Origin: Actinokineospora auranticolor
GTDB taxonomy: Bacteria > Actinomycetota > Actinomycetes > Mycobacteriales > Pseudonocardiaceae
Assembly: GCF_002934265.1 (NCBI RefSeq)
Contig: NZ_PTIX01000002.1
Location: forward strand, 513,993 to 577,992
DNA: 64,000 bases
Reading direction: 5' to 3'
The notes under the pieces: model-generated
Databases searched by the model: none
Seen by the model: only the letters and a program-made list of their open reading frames with translations
What the model was told of the DNA's origin: nothing
Made by a program: the position numbers and the translations under genes
Shown: positions 26,965 to 36,500 of the stretch, one piece after another
Position numbering within the stretch: position 1 is the first letter of the stretch
Layout of the letters: the number at the start of each line of letters is the position of its first letter

Positions 26965-28853
26965 CTCGCCTCCGCGGTGCTGCTGGCCTGCGCCTGGTCG
27001 CCGACGGCGAGCGCGCCGACGTTGCTGGTGCCGCCGGTCTGGATGACGCCCTGGTTGAGGATCGTGGTCTGCCTGCTGCGCAGCTCGGCGGTGTCCACGC
27101 CGCGCTCCTCCAGGAACTCGATGACCGCCTCCAACACGTGCTGCTCCACCAGTTTGACGCCCTTCTCGGCGTCCCGGCGCTGGAACTGGTTGTAGAAGTT
27201 GCCCCCCGCGGCGGATTCCCGGACCGAGAAGGCGGTGCCGTAGTCGAACAGCTGGTCGTCGAGTGCTTGGTCCTGTTCGCGGGCGGCCTGTTTGCCCAGG
27301 ACGCGGCCGAGCAAGGCGTAGCGGACGAGCGCGAACGGCGCCGCGGGCAGCCTGCCGATGGCCGTGCCGATGGAGCCGAGGAACTTGTCGACGAACTCGT
27401 GGGGTTTCACGACCTCCACGCCGTGCTCGTCGATGCGCAGGTTCGAGCCGATCGGCCGGAGGACGGCGCGCTCGCACTCGGCGTGCAGCATGTGGCCGTT
27501 GGTGGAGAAGCGGAGGAACGTGCTGGCGACGACCAGGCCACCCCACGAGGGGACGTGCGCGACGAGGTAGCAGCGGGCGGCGTCACCGGGGTCGGCGACG
27601 ATCTCGTCCACCAGGTCGTGGTCCAGGGAGGTGTCGGGGACGTGGGTGCGGTCGGGGAGGAAGCGCTCGTCGAGGGAGGTTCCGTCGACGAAGACGCGTT
27701 CCTCCACCGCGACGGTCAAGGGATCGCCGATGCCGTCGGGGTCGCCGATCGCGGATAGGCGGTGGCGGACTCGGGTGGTGAGTTCGTCGGCCGCGAAGGG
27801 GCGGAAGTCCCGCTTCGCCACGTGATCGCGCGACGGCCGGATGGGCAGGGAGAAGGACCAACCCGCCTCCGCTGCCCCGTACCCGACGAACGGGCGGAAC
27901 CCGCTGAACACGGTGACGTTGCCGCGCTCGGCCGCCTCGACCTCCCGGAACCGCTGAGCCGTCCACGCGGGCGGCGGATCGGGTTCCCCGGCACCGACGG
28001 CGAACTCCTCCGGGTCGAACAGCTCGTGCACCCGACGGCGCAGGGTGTACCAGTGGTGGGTGAGGAGGGCGGCGCCACCGAGGAGACCGGCGATGAGCAG
28101 CCACCAGCTGATGATGACCAGGAGGACGGTGGCGATGAAGGCGAGGAGCAACCGGACCTCGAGGTCCATCCGCAGGCGGTAGACCGTGAGGGCGTGCCGG
28201 AGGACGAGCGTCGTGGAAACCCCAGGAGAGGTCGCGACGGCACGAACGCGGGAAGAGAGCAGGTTCCGCACGACGCGGTCGGCGAACCAGGGCTCCCAGT
28301 AGACGGCGCCGCACAGGAGCCTGGTCGCCTCGGTGGGGCCGTGGGGCCAGCTGTCCAGGTCGGCCACTGGGCCCGCCCCCTTGTGGTGGGTGTGCTTCTT
28401 GATTGGTCGTTGGGCGTTTCTTGTGAAATAGACGAAACCAGCGGCGAGTGCGCCCAGGGTGATGCCGAATAGGGCGCTGGAGGTGATTGAGGAGATCAGG
28501 GCGTAGGCGAAGTCGGATTCGCCTTCTTCGAGTCTCAGGTCGCCGATGAAAGTGTCGAAGCAGATCAACCAGAGTGTGTGACCCGCCGCCGCACCCAGTC
28601 CGATCGCCACGGCGAGCCAGCAGGCTCTGCGGGCTTCGGTGCCGGGCGCGTAGCGGTCTACCAGGACTACGGCGGCTAGGACGGAGAGGAGGAAGAGGAG
28701 CGGGGAGATGAGCCAGATGCCGTCGAGGTCCCAGACCGGGGGCAGCGCGAACCGGATCCACTTGGGGAGGTCGGCGCCCCAAACAGCGGTGTTGCCCAGC
28801 ACGAGTTCGTAGACCAGGACAAATCCGAAGCCCCTGATGACGAGTCGCCCCAC
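26961..28853 (-). CDS. Polytopic membrane protein of unknown function with C-terminal Gly/Asn motif
   Basis: A 630-residue protein. The first 150 residues hold about four membrane spans. Another hydrophobic block (LLLAFIATVLLVIISWWLLI) lies near residue 235, and a soluble region runs from about 290 to 590. A conserved-looking cytoplasmic start (YWEPWFADRVVRNLLSS) lies between the membrane blocks. The last 30 residues carry NQGVIQTGGTSNVG and ALAVGDQAQ, echoed in the small partner protein. It is translationally coupled to that partner. No catalytic motif is visible. Confidence 0.8.
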   Translation of the reverse strand: MGRLVIRGFGFVLVYELVLGNTAVWGADLPKWIRFALPPVWDLDGIWLISPLLFLLSVLAAVVLVDRYAPGTEARRACWLAVAIGLGAAAGHTLWLICFDTFIGDLRLEEGESDFAYALISSITSSALFGITLGALAAGFVYFTRNAQRPIKKHTHHKGAGPVADLDSWPHGPTEATRLLCGAVYWEPWFADRVVRNLLSSRVRAVATSPGVSTTLVLRHALTVYRLRMDLEVRLLLAFIATVLLVIISWWLLIAGLLGGAALLTHHWYTLRRRVHELFDPEEFAVGAGEPDPPPAWTAQRFREVEAAERGNVTVFSGFRPFVGYGAAEAGWSFSLPIRPSRDHVAKRDFRPFAADELTTRVRHRLSAIGDPDGIGDPLTVAVEERVFVDGTSLDERFLPDRTHVPDTSLDHDLVDEIVADPGDAARCYLVAHVPSWGGLVVASTFLRFSTNGHMLHAECERAVLRPIGSNLRIDEHGVEVVKPHEFVDKFLGSIGTAIGRLPAAPFALVRYALLGRVLGKQAAREQDQALDDQLFDYGTAFSVRESAAGGNFYNQFQRRDAEKGVKLVEQHVLEAVIEFLEERGVDTAELRSRQTTILNQGVIQTGGTSNVGALAVGDQAQASSTAEAR

Positions 28854-29105
28854 AGGGCGAAGCTAGGGGTGGGGGTGGGGGCGGTCAACAGGGGTCACCC
28901 ATTTGCCGAGCGGGCAAAGCTAGGAGCGAAGGCGAGTAAGACTCACCAAGCTGCGGGTCGATCACCGGATCTGCGCCACTCCATTTGACCGCTTCGCGCA
29001 CAATGCAAGCCAGGCCGCCGGGCCGCGAATCTCCACATTTGAGCGAAGGTTCGAGCGGCAAATCCCCATGGCCGATCATTCGGTTTCGACCGCATTGCTG
29101 CCGGA

Positions 29106-29130
29106 GGGCCCCACCCATCGGGTGGGGCCC
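29106..29130. terminator. 11-bp hairpin terminator
   Basis: GGGCCCCACCC (29106-29116) and GGGTGGGGCCC (29120-29130) pair perfectly over a 3-base loop, directly downstream of the minus-strand transglutaminase-like gene. Confidence 0.82.
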
Positions 29131-29134
29131 CTTC

Positions 29135-31390
29135 TCACGTCTGGGAGCGGAGGGTTCGCAGGCTCAGGGCCGCGCGGAGGCGGCGGAGGCGGGAGACGTC
29201 CGCGCCGAGTTTCTTGCGCAGGTCGTCCACCGACTTCCAGTAGGTGGCGGCCGTGGCGTCCGTTGGGTCTGCGGGGCCGAAGACCGTCGCGTCGGCGGCG
29301 CGGGCTACCGGTAGGGCGTTGCTGCCCAGCACGGTGGCCTGCTCCGGGCGGGTCAGACCCGCCGGGACCGCAGTGCCCAGGTCTCGGGCCCGGTCGATGA
29401 CCTCCTGCCACCCCGACGCCACCCGGGCGGCGGGGGCGCCGTTCCTGCGGCGGCGGCTGCGGCGGATCGCTTTGCCGCCGATGATGACCGTGCAGATCAG
29501 GGCGATCAGCAGGATCGGGGGACCTGCCCACGCCAGCACCGTGGACAGCCAGCCCGGGATCTCCCACGTGTCCTCACCCTTGACCGACGGCGACCGGCCG
29601 ACGTTCGGGTCCACGCGGCTGGAGTCGGTCAGGGAGCTCGGGGGGTGGACGGTGTTGGGTGGGGGGACGACCGAGGCGTCCGTGTTCTCGTACTGCTGCG
29701 GGGGGATTCGGTCCGGCTTCTTGCTCCGGTCGGGCATGAACTCGGTGTTCATGATCTGCGCCCACCGGCCGTCGGTGAGGTGGACTTCCACCCAGGCCTG
29801 GACGTTCTCGCCCTTCACCACACCATCCGGGCCCGGGCGGGCACCCAGGACCACGCGGGCTGGCATGCCCAGCTGATTCGCGATCAGGGCGAAGACCGAC
29901 GCGTACTGCTCGTCGTCGCCGACGGGCTTCTGGGCGTTCAGGAAGTTGGTCAACCGGCCGACGCTGTGGCCGGGGAGGTACTCCGTCTCGCCCGGGCCGC
30001 CGTCGCTGTAGGCGCCGTTGTTCTTCAGGTACGCGGCGACGGCCTTCAGCTTCGTGCCGAGGTTGCTTTCCTTGCCCGACCACGTCCCCGCCTTGGCCGC
30101 GACGAACGTGTACGCCGACGACGGGAGCCCGGGGCGGCCGTAGGGCTGCGGATCGTCCGGGACCTCGACGGTGTCCACAACGGTCTCGACCGTGTACGTG
30201 TCGCCGGTCTTCAACCGGTCCGCGACGATGCCCGACGTGGTCGACAGGTTGTACCGGAAGCTGTCCGAGTGCGTACCCGCCGTCACGCCGGTGAAGCGGA
30301 CGGCCGTCGGCGACCCCGGTGTCGGCAGCCACGCGTTGACGTCGACCGCCGACGCGTAGGCCTCGCCGATGGTGACCCGCACGGTCGCCGTCCGCCCGTC
30401 ACCGACCGCGGGGATGCGGGACCCGACGCGCTGGAAGCCCTGGCGGGCGGTGCCCGGTTCGGCGGACTCGCCCGAGGCCGCGCCCCAGACGGTGCCGGAG
30501 TAGTCGTCGAGGGTGGCGATGCGGACCAGGGAACCCTCGGGGAGACCGGTGACGGTGAACAGTTCCTGGTCCCACAACTGCTTGGCGTTCTTGGTGTACT
30601 TGCGGAACCCCACCAGCGGGCTGGCGTACTCCCGGATGTCGAACGGCGGCGTCACGTAGTCCCGCAACACCGTCCGGTGCCCCGCAACCCCCGGCAGGAA
30701 CGGCACCGCGACCACCGCGACCGCCCCCACCAGACCGACCAGCGCCGCACCCGTCACCGCGCGGGTCGCGCGACGCGCCCCGTCCCGCAGCGGGCGGCGA
30801 CGACGGCGCGCGCGCACGGACGTCCAGATCAAGGCCACCAGGGCGAAGGCGCCGCCCTGGATCTCCGGCCAGTCCGGCTTCGACGTGCCCAGCAGCGCCA
30901 CCGCGACGAGCACCACCCCGGGCACGATGACCGGCGCCGCGCTGACCTTCACCCGGCGCGCCAAGGCGAAACCGCCCGCGCCGCAGACCAGGCCCAGGAT
31001 GTACGGGATCGCCAGCAGCGGACCGCTGGCCTCGACCGGCGGCAGCGTGGTCAGCAGCTGCTTCCAACTGTCCACACTGGACCGAACGAGTGCTTTCGCG
31101 GTGTCCAGGTCCGGCACGACCCCCGCGATGGCCTGGTCGCGCATCACCAGCGCGCCACCGAACAGGAAGTACGCGACAACCGTCAGCGCCGCGACCGTGA
31201 TGACCGGCCAGCGCCAGTAGTTGCACAGGTGGGCCACGAACAGCCCGATGCCCAACCCGGCCAGGCCCGTCCACAGGAACGGCAACCCGGTGTAGCTGGT
31301 GGTGAACCCGGCCAGCGCCACCGCGAACAGCAGCGCCAGGCACAGCGCGTCCGCGAGGTCGGCGCGGGTGAGGAAGGGGCGTTTGCTCAT
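29135..31390 (-). CDS. TgpA-type transglutaminase-like membrane protein, catalytic residues apparently lost
   Basis: A 751-residue protein with about seven N-terminal membrane spans, an external transglutaminase-like domain (about residues 300-620), another span and a cytoplasmic tail. In the core, the usual G-D-C-E segment reads GDDEQYASVF, HAWVEV reads VQAWVEV, and the later Asp position reads Asn (AQIMNTEF). All three catalytic residues are therefore replaced, implying a structural or binding role. ATG 31390 overlaps the DUF58 stop (ATGA). Part of the MoxR-DUF58-transglutaminase module. Confidence 0.85.
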   Translation of the reverse strand: MSKRPFLTRADLADALCLALLFAVALAGFTTSYTGLPFLWTGLAGLGIGLFVAHLCNYWRWPVITVAALTVVAYFLFGGALVMRDQAIAGVVPDLDTAKALVRSSVDSWKQLLTTLPPVEASGPLLAIPYILGLVCGAGGFALARRVKVSAAPVIVPGVVLVAVALLGTSKPDWPEIQGGAFALVALIWTSVRARRRRRPLRDGARRATRAVTGAALVGLVGAVAVVAVPFLPGVAGHRTVLRDYVTPPFDIREYASPLVGFRKYTKNAKQLWDQELFTVTGLPEGSLVRIATLDDYSGTVWGAASGESAEPGTARQGFQRVGSRIPAVGDGRTATVRVTIGEAYASAVDVNAWLPTPGSPTAVRFTGVTAGTHSDSFRYNLSTTSGIVADRLKTGDTYTVETVVDTVEVPDDPQPYGRPGLPSSAYTFVAAKAGTWSGKESNLGTKLKAVAAYLKNNGAYSDGGPGETEYLPGHSVGRLTNFLNAQKPVGDDEQYASVFALIANQLGMPARVVLGARPGPDGVVKGENVQAWVEVHLTDGRWAQIMNTEFMPDRSKKPDRIPPQQYENTDASVVPPPNTVHPPSSLTDSSRVDPNVGRSPSVKGEDTWEIPGWLSTVLAWAGPPILLIALICTVIIGGKAIRRSRRRRNGAPAARVASGWQEVIDRARDLGTAVPAGLTRPEQATVLGSNALPVARAADATVFGPADPTDATAATYWKSVDDLRKKLGADVSRLRRLRAALSLRTLRSQT

Positions 31391-32574
31391 CCGAGCGGTC
31401 CTCCAGCGAGCACGGCCCGCAGGTCGGTCAGGTCGCGCACCGAGGCCACGGTCAGGCCGGGGCCCTCGGTGATCCCGGCCTTGCCCTCGGCGGACACGGT
31501 GATCGCGGCCCGGCGGATGTCGGACGGGAACTGGCCGCACGCGCGCAGCAGGTCCGCGTAGGAGCGCGACCCACCGGCCACCAGGACGACGACGGTCGCG
31601 TCCGGGGCCAGGCTCGCCGCGCGGGTGGCCAGGTCGTCGAGGCCCATGGTCACCGGGCGGACCCGGGCCAGGCCGTCGAGCGCGCGCTGGGCGGTGGCGT
31701 CGTGCACGACCTGGCCCGCGGCGAACAGCGTCAGGTCGATCTCGTCCTCCACCGCGCGCAGCGCCAGCGAGGCCGCGACCGAGACCGCGGTCTCGAAGTC
31801 ATCGGGGTCCGGGTAGGCGGACACGTCGCCGTCGACCGCGACGACCAGCCGCGCGCGGCGGGTGTCGAGGTACTGGCGGACCAGGAACTGCGCGCCGCCC
31901 TGCCCGCCGGTGGCCAGCTTGGCCGACGAGCGCCAGTGGATGTGGCGGCGGTCGTCGCCGGGGGCGAACTCGCGCAGGGTGTGGAAGGCCAGGTCGCTGG
32001 TGGACAGGTCGGTGGTGGTGTAGCCCTCGAGGTCGCGGAGCATGCCCGCGCCGATCGGGCCGAGCGGCACGGTGACCGGGTGCACGAACAGCTCCTGCAC
32101 GCTCCCCCACGACACCGCGCGGCGCAGCACGCCCAGCGGGTCGCCGCGCACGGTGACCGCCGGGCCCACCGCGATGACGCCGCGCTTGTCGGTCGGGATC
32201 GGGAACAGCTCGCGGTGCACCTGACCGGTGCCCAGCGCGGGCACCTCCACCACGTGCACCTCGTCGTCGACCGCCAGTTCCAGCTCCATGGCCAGCATCC
32301 GGCCGGTGGTGCGCCGACCGGCGACCTCCACCACGCACGCCGCCTCGGCGCCGACGACGACGCGCTCCTTCTCCAGCCCGAACCGCACCGCCAGCGCCGC
32401 CCGGCCCACCGCCCAGAACAGGCTGACGGCGAACACGAGCACGCCCGCGACACCGGCCACGACCAGCTCGGTCCAGCCGACCACGCCACCGGCGACCCAC
32501 GCCAGCACCGAGCAGACGGCGACGGTGATGCCCATCGGCGTCACCGACCGCAGTGCCTCCAGAAACCCGTCCAC
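31387..32574 (-). CDS. DUF58 domain protein
   Basis: A 395-residue membrane-anchored protein with two N-terminal spans and a VWA-like DUF58 domain containing LREFAPGDDRRHIHWRSSAK, the family hallmark. DUF58 proteins nearly always pair with MoxR ATPases and transglutaminase-like proteins, as here. The module is thought to act in envelope protein assembly or maturation, but its substrate is unproven. It starts with GTG six bases after the moxR stop. Confidence 0.92.
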   Translation of the reverse strand: MDGFLEALRSVTPMGITVAVCSVLAWVAGGVVGWTELVVAGVAGVLVFAVSLFWAVGRAALAVRFGLEKERVVVGAEAACVVEVAGRRTTGRMLAMELELAVDDEVHVVEVPALGTGQVHRELFPIPTDKRGVIAVGPAVTVRGDPLGVLRRAVSWGSVQELFVHPVTVPLGPIGAGMLRDLEGYTTTDLSTSDLAFHTLREFAPGDDRRHIHWRSSAKLATGGQGGAQFLVRQYLDTRRARLVVAVDGDVSAYPDPDDFETAVSVAASLALRAVEDEIDLTLFAAGQVVHDATAQRALDGLARVRPVTMGLDDLATRAASLAPDATVVVLVAGGSRSYADLLRACGQFPSDIRRAAITVSAEGKAGITEGPGLTVASVRDLTDLRAVLAGGPLG

Positions 32575-32579
32575 CCGCG

Positions 32580-33545
32580 TCAGCCCCGCGCGACGGGCGG
32601 CGACACGTCGGCGAGCAGCTTCTCCACCACGTCGGTCACCGACACACCGTCGAACTGCGCCTGCGCGTTGAGCAGCACGCGGTGCCCGAGCACCGGCAGC
32701 GCCAGCTCCTTGATGTCCTCGGGGGTGACGAAGTTGCGGCCCTTGGTCATCGCCCAGGTCTTGGCGCAGCGCACGAACGCCAGGCAGCCGCGCACGGACA
32801 CGCCGAGCCGCACGTGCTCGTGCGTGCGGGACGCCTCGGCGAGCCGGGTGACGTAGGACAGCACCGCCGCGTCCACGTGCGTGCGGTCCGCGGTGGCCGC
32901 GAGCTGCGAGACGACCTGCGAGCTGATCACCGGCTGCACCGCCGCCGACCGGTCGCGCACCGAGGCCGCCGACAGCAGCGCCACGGTCGCGGTGTGGTCG
33001 GGGTAGCCGATGCTGGTCTTCATCAGGAACCGGTCCAGCTGCGCCTCCGGCAGCCGGTAGGTGCCCGCCTGCTCGACCGGGTTCTGCGTGGCGATCACCA
33101 TGAACGGCTTGCCCACCTCGTGGGACACGCCGTCGACGGTGACCCGCCCCTCCTCCATGACCTCCAGCAGCGCCGACTGGGTCTTGGGCGAGGCCCGGTT
33201 GATCTCGTCGGCGAGCACGATGGAGTGGAACACCGGGCCGCGGTGGAACTCGAACTCCTGGCGCCGCTGGTCGTAGATGGTCACACCGGTGACGTCGGAG
33301 GGCAGCAGGTCCGGGGTGAACTGGATGCGCGAGTTGGTGCCCTGCACCGACCGCGCCAGCGCCTTGGCCAGCATCGTCTTGCCGGTCCCCGGGTAGTCCT
33401 CCAGCAGGAGGTGCCCCTCGGAGAGCAGGCAGGTCAGCGCGAGCCGGACCACGTGCTCCTTGCCGACGATCGCGACGCTGACGTTGGCGACCAACCGGTC
33501 GAAGGTCTGCGCGAACATCTGCGCCTGCTCCGGTGTGGCTGTCAT
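32580..33545 (-). CDS. MoxR-family AAA+ ATPase
   Basis: A 321-residue ATPase with Walker A DYPGTGKTMLAKALA, Walker B VLADEINRASP, sensor I FMVIATQNPVEQAGTYRLPEAQLDRF and a C-terminal lid. It is a chaperone-like partner of DUF58/VWA proteins. It lies between the giant Ig/FN3 gene (37 bp upstream) and DUF58, so the giant protein is a plausible client. Confidence 0.94.
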   Translation of the reverse strand: MTATPEQAQMFAQTFDRLVANVSVAIVGKEHVVRLALTCLLSEGHLLLEDYPGTGKTMLAKALARSVQGTNSRIQFTPDLLPSDVTGVTIYDQRRQEFEFHRGPVFHSIVLADEINRASPKTQSALLEVMEEGRVTVDGVSHEVGKPFMVIATQNPVEQAGTYRLPEAQLDRFLMKTSIGYPDHTATVALLSAASVRDRSAAVQPVISSQVVSQLAATADRTHVDAAVLSYVTRLAEASRTHEHVRLGVSVRGCLAFVRCAKTWAMTKGRNFVTPEDIKELALPVLGHRVLLNAQAQFDGVSVTDVVEKLLADVSPPVARG

Positions 33546-33582
33546 AACCCGTTCCTGTCCTCTGTGTACAAAGCGCTGGTGG

Positions 33583-36500
33583 TCACCAGACGAGCGGTTC
33601 GGCCTCGACCTCGCCGCAGGTGACGTAGAGCTTCGTGCCCGGCGACCCGTAGAAGTTCGTGGTCTGCCGCTTCTGGTTGGGCTGCATGTTGACGTTGGTG
33701 AAGGTGCCCGGGTTGTCGGCGCGGAAGGTGCACGTCACCGGGGTGAGGAAGAACTTCGTCTCCAACGTGATGAACGCGCAGCTGGCGTCCGTGCACGCCG
33801 TCGGCTTGTCCTTGTCGCACGGGTTGGCCTCGGTGCCGCAGGCCGCGCCCTTGCTGATCACGACCGTGGGCGCGGGCGGCGGCGGGTCGGTCTTGATCGA
33901 CTTGGTCACGGTCAGCGTGGGCCGGTCCTCGTCGGTGACCGTGACCGTGACGCTGTACTCGGTGTTGTAGCCCGCGTTGGCCTTGCCGGACCAGTCCCAG
34001 TCACCGGCGCCGGTGGTCAGGTTCTCGGTGAGCTTGGCGGACTTGATCTGCACCTTGGCGGGCTTGCCGTTGGCGTTGACCGAGACGCGGATGTTGACGT
34101 CGTCGTCGGTCTTGGTCAGCGTCAGCTCCAGGTCCTTCATCGGGCCGAACGCGGTGACCGGGGTGCTCGCCGGGGCGTTGCACGGGTCGCCCGCGTAGGC
34201 ACCGCCCTGGCTGCCGTTGCAGGTGCGCAGCGAGATCGACGTCTGCTGCCCGTTGGGCAGGCCGTTGATCGTGAAGCTCGCGTTCTGCTTGCCGTCCGGG
34301 TCGAAGGTCCAGGTGCCGCAGCTGGCCCCGGCCGCGGTGCAGGTGACCGTGTTGGTGCGGCCGTGCGACGCGGGGGCGTCGAAGGTCAGCTTCGCCTGAC
34401 CGTCCACACCGGTCGGCTCCGCCTTGATCGAGCCCGCGTCGAACGGGTCGGGGGTGGCGGTGGCCTCCATCTCCGCGCCCGGGCTGGGCGGGGAGGTGTG
34501 GTCGTCGCCGGGCGCGGAGTTGGTCGCGGTGACGGTGTAGGTGTAGATCGTGCCGTCGTTGGCGAGGCCGTCGTCGGCGCACGAGGTGGCGGAGACGTCT
34601 CTGCAGACGACCTTGTCGCGGCCACCGCCCGTGCGGTTGACCGTGTAGGTGACCGGTCCCGGCCCGTTGGGGCTGGTCGGTGCCCACGTGACCTGCACCG
34701 CGCGGGACTTGCCGTCGGCCGACTGCGCCGCGGTGAACGACGGCGCGGCGGGTCGTGACGGCGAGCCCGCGGACTGGCCGGTGGTGGACGCGGCCGGGCC
34801 GGGGCCCTGGCCGTTCACCGCGACCACGGTGAAGGTGTAGACGGTGTCGTTGTCCAGGCCGGTCGCCGTGGCGCCGGTGGCGCCTCCCGGGACCGTGGTG
34901 CGTCCGCCGCCGGTCCAACTGATCTCGTACTTGAGGATCTCGCTGCCCTCGTTGTGCGGCGCCGTCCAGTTCAGCTGTACCGCGCCGTCACGCGGTGCCG
35001 ACGCGGTCAGCGCGCCGACCGCGCCGGGTACCTCGTCGGGCTTGGCCGGTGCCGACGCCGCGCTGGGCTTGCCCCAGCCGACCAGGTTCCGCGCCTTGAC
35101 CGTGAACGAGTACTGCTTGCCGTTGGTCAGCCCGTTGATCGTGCACGGCGACGCCGAGCACGCCTGGCTGCCACCGTCGTAGTCGACCTGGTAGCCCTCG
35201 ATCGGCGCGCCGTTGTTGGCGGGCGTCGACCAGGACAGCTCGACCACGCGGCTGAGCGTGGTGCGGCCCGGCACCGGTGTGCCCGGCGCGTCCGGCACCC
35301 CGAGCACGCGCAGGCTGATCCGGCCGGGGACCTTGCGGTCCGCGCGGCTGCGGTCGGCCACGTCGGTGACGGTGACCTCGAAGGACATCGTGCCGTGCGA
35401 GTCGCCGCTCGGCGTGATGCGCACGGTGGCGCCGTCGGAGAGCGCGGTCGCGGACCCGCCCTCGACCTGGTGCACCGACACCACGGAGATCACCGGGTCG
35501 CGCAGCCTCGACCGCACGTACGCGGCGACGTTGACCTCGGCGGTCTCCCCCGCCTTGATGCCGTCGATGGTCACCGGCGACATCGACGGCGCGGGCGCGG
35601 CGATCACCTTGACGGAGAACGGGGTGCCCTTCGCGGGCGAGCCCTGCACGCCGACCTCCAGCACGCCGTTGCTGCCCGGGCGGGCCGCGCCGGACGCGGT
35701 GAGCCGGATGGTGCGGCTGCCCTCGCCCTCGATGTCGACGCCCTGGGCCTCGTTCGCCCACCGCGCGGTGTACTTCAGGTCGGCGGCGCCGCCCACCTTG
35801 GCCGTCCACACGTGGCAGACCGAGGTGATGTCCATGCCGATCGTCGTGCCACCGGCGATGAGCGTGATCGTGCCGGTGGGGCAGCGCAGGATCGGCACGT
35901 CCGGGCCGACCTGCACGGGCACGGTGATGTAGGCCGTGGTGCCGTCGGTCAGCGTGGCGCCGTTGGTGACCTCGAAGGTGATCGCGGCCGGGCCGTTGTA
36001 GCCCGGGATCGCGGTGAGCACGAGGTTCTGGTCGCCGTCGTTGCGCACCTTCAGGCCGATGGCGGGCGAGGCGGAGATGTGGTCGGCCAGCGTCAGCTTG
36101 ACCGGCTTGCCCGCCGGGTCGATGACGAAGTCCGCGACGGCCACGGTCTTGCTGCCGTCGGCGGGCACGTCGATGCTCTGCCCCGGCTTGGCGTAGGGGG
36201 CGCCGTTGCCGGTGGCGGGCACGTGGATGAAGCCGAGCGCGGTGGCGCCGCCGCCGTCGCGCAGCTCGTAGGCGACGGTGCGCGGGAAGTCCTTGACCGC
36301 CACGGTGATCTTGCCGTCGGCCTGCGTGGCGCCGTCGTCGAACACCTTCGCGACGGTCAGCTCCTCGGCCGGTCCGTCGACGTCGCCCGCGGCGGCGAAC
36401 ACGTCGACCTCCACGGTGCCCGCGCCGGGCCGGGGCTGGGCGTAGGTGTCGCCCGCGATGGGCGGCACGTTGTAGTCCTTCTGGCTGCGCACGGTCAGCG

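Noticed and set aside
28885..29118. 77-residue minus-strand ORF upstream of the 630-residue membrane protein
   Set aside because: It runs through the transglutaminase terminator hairpin and has no ribosome-binding site or recognisable sequence.
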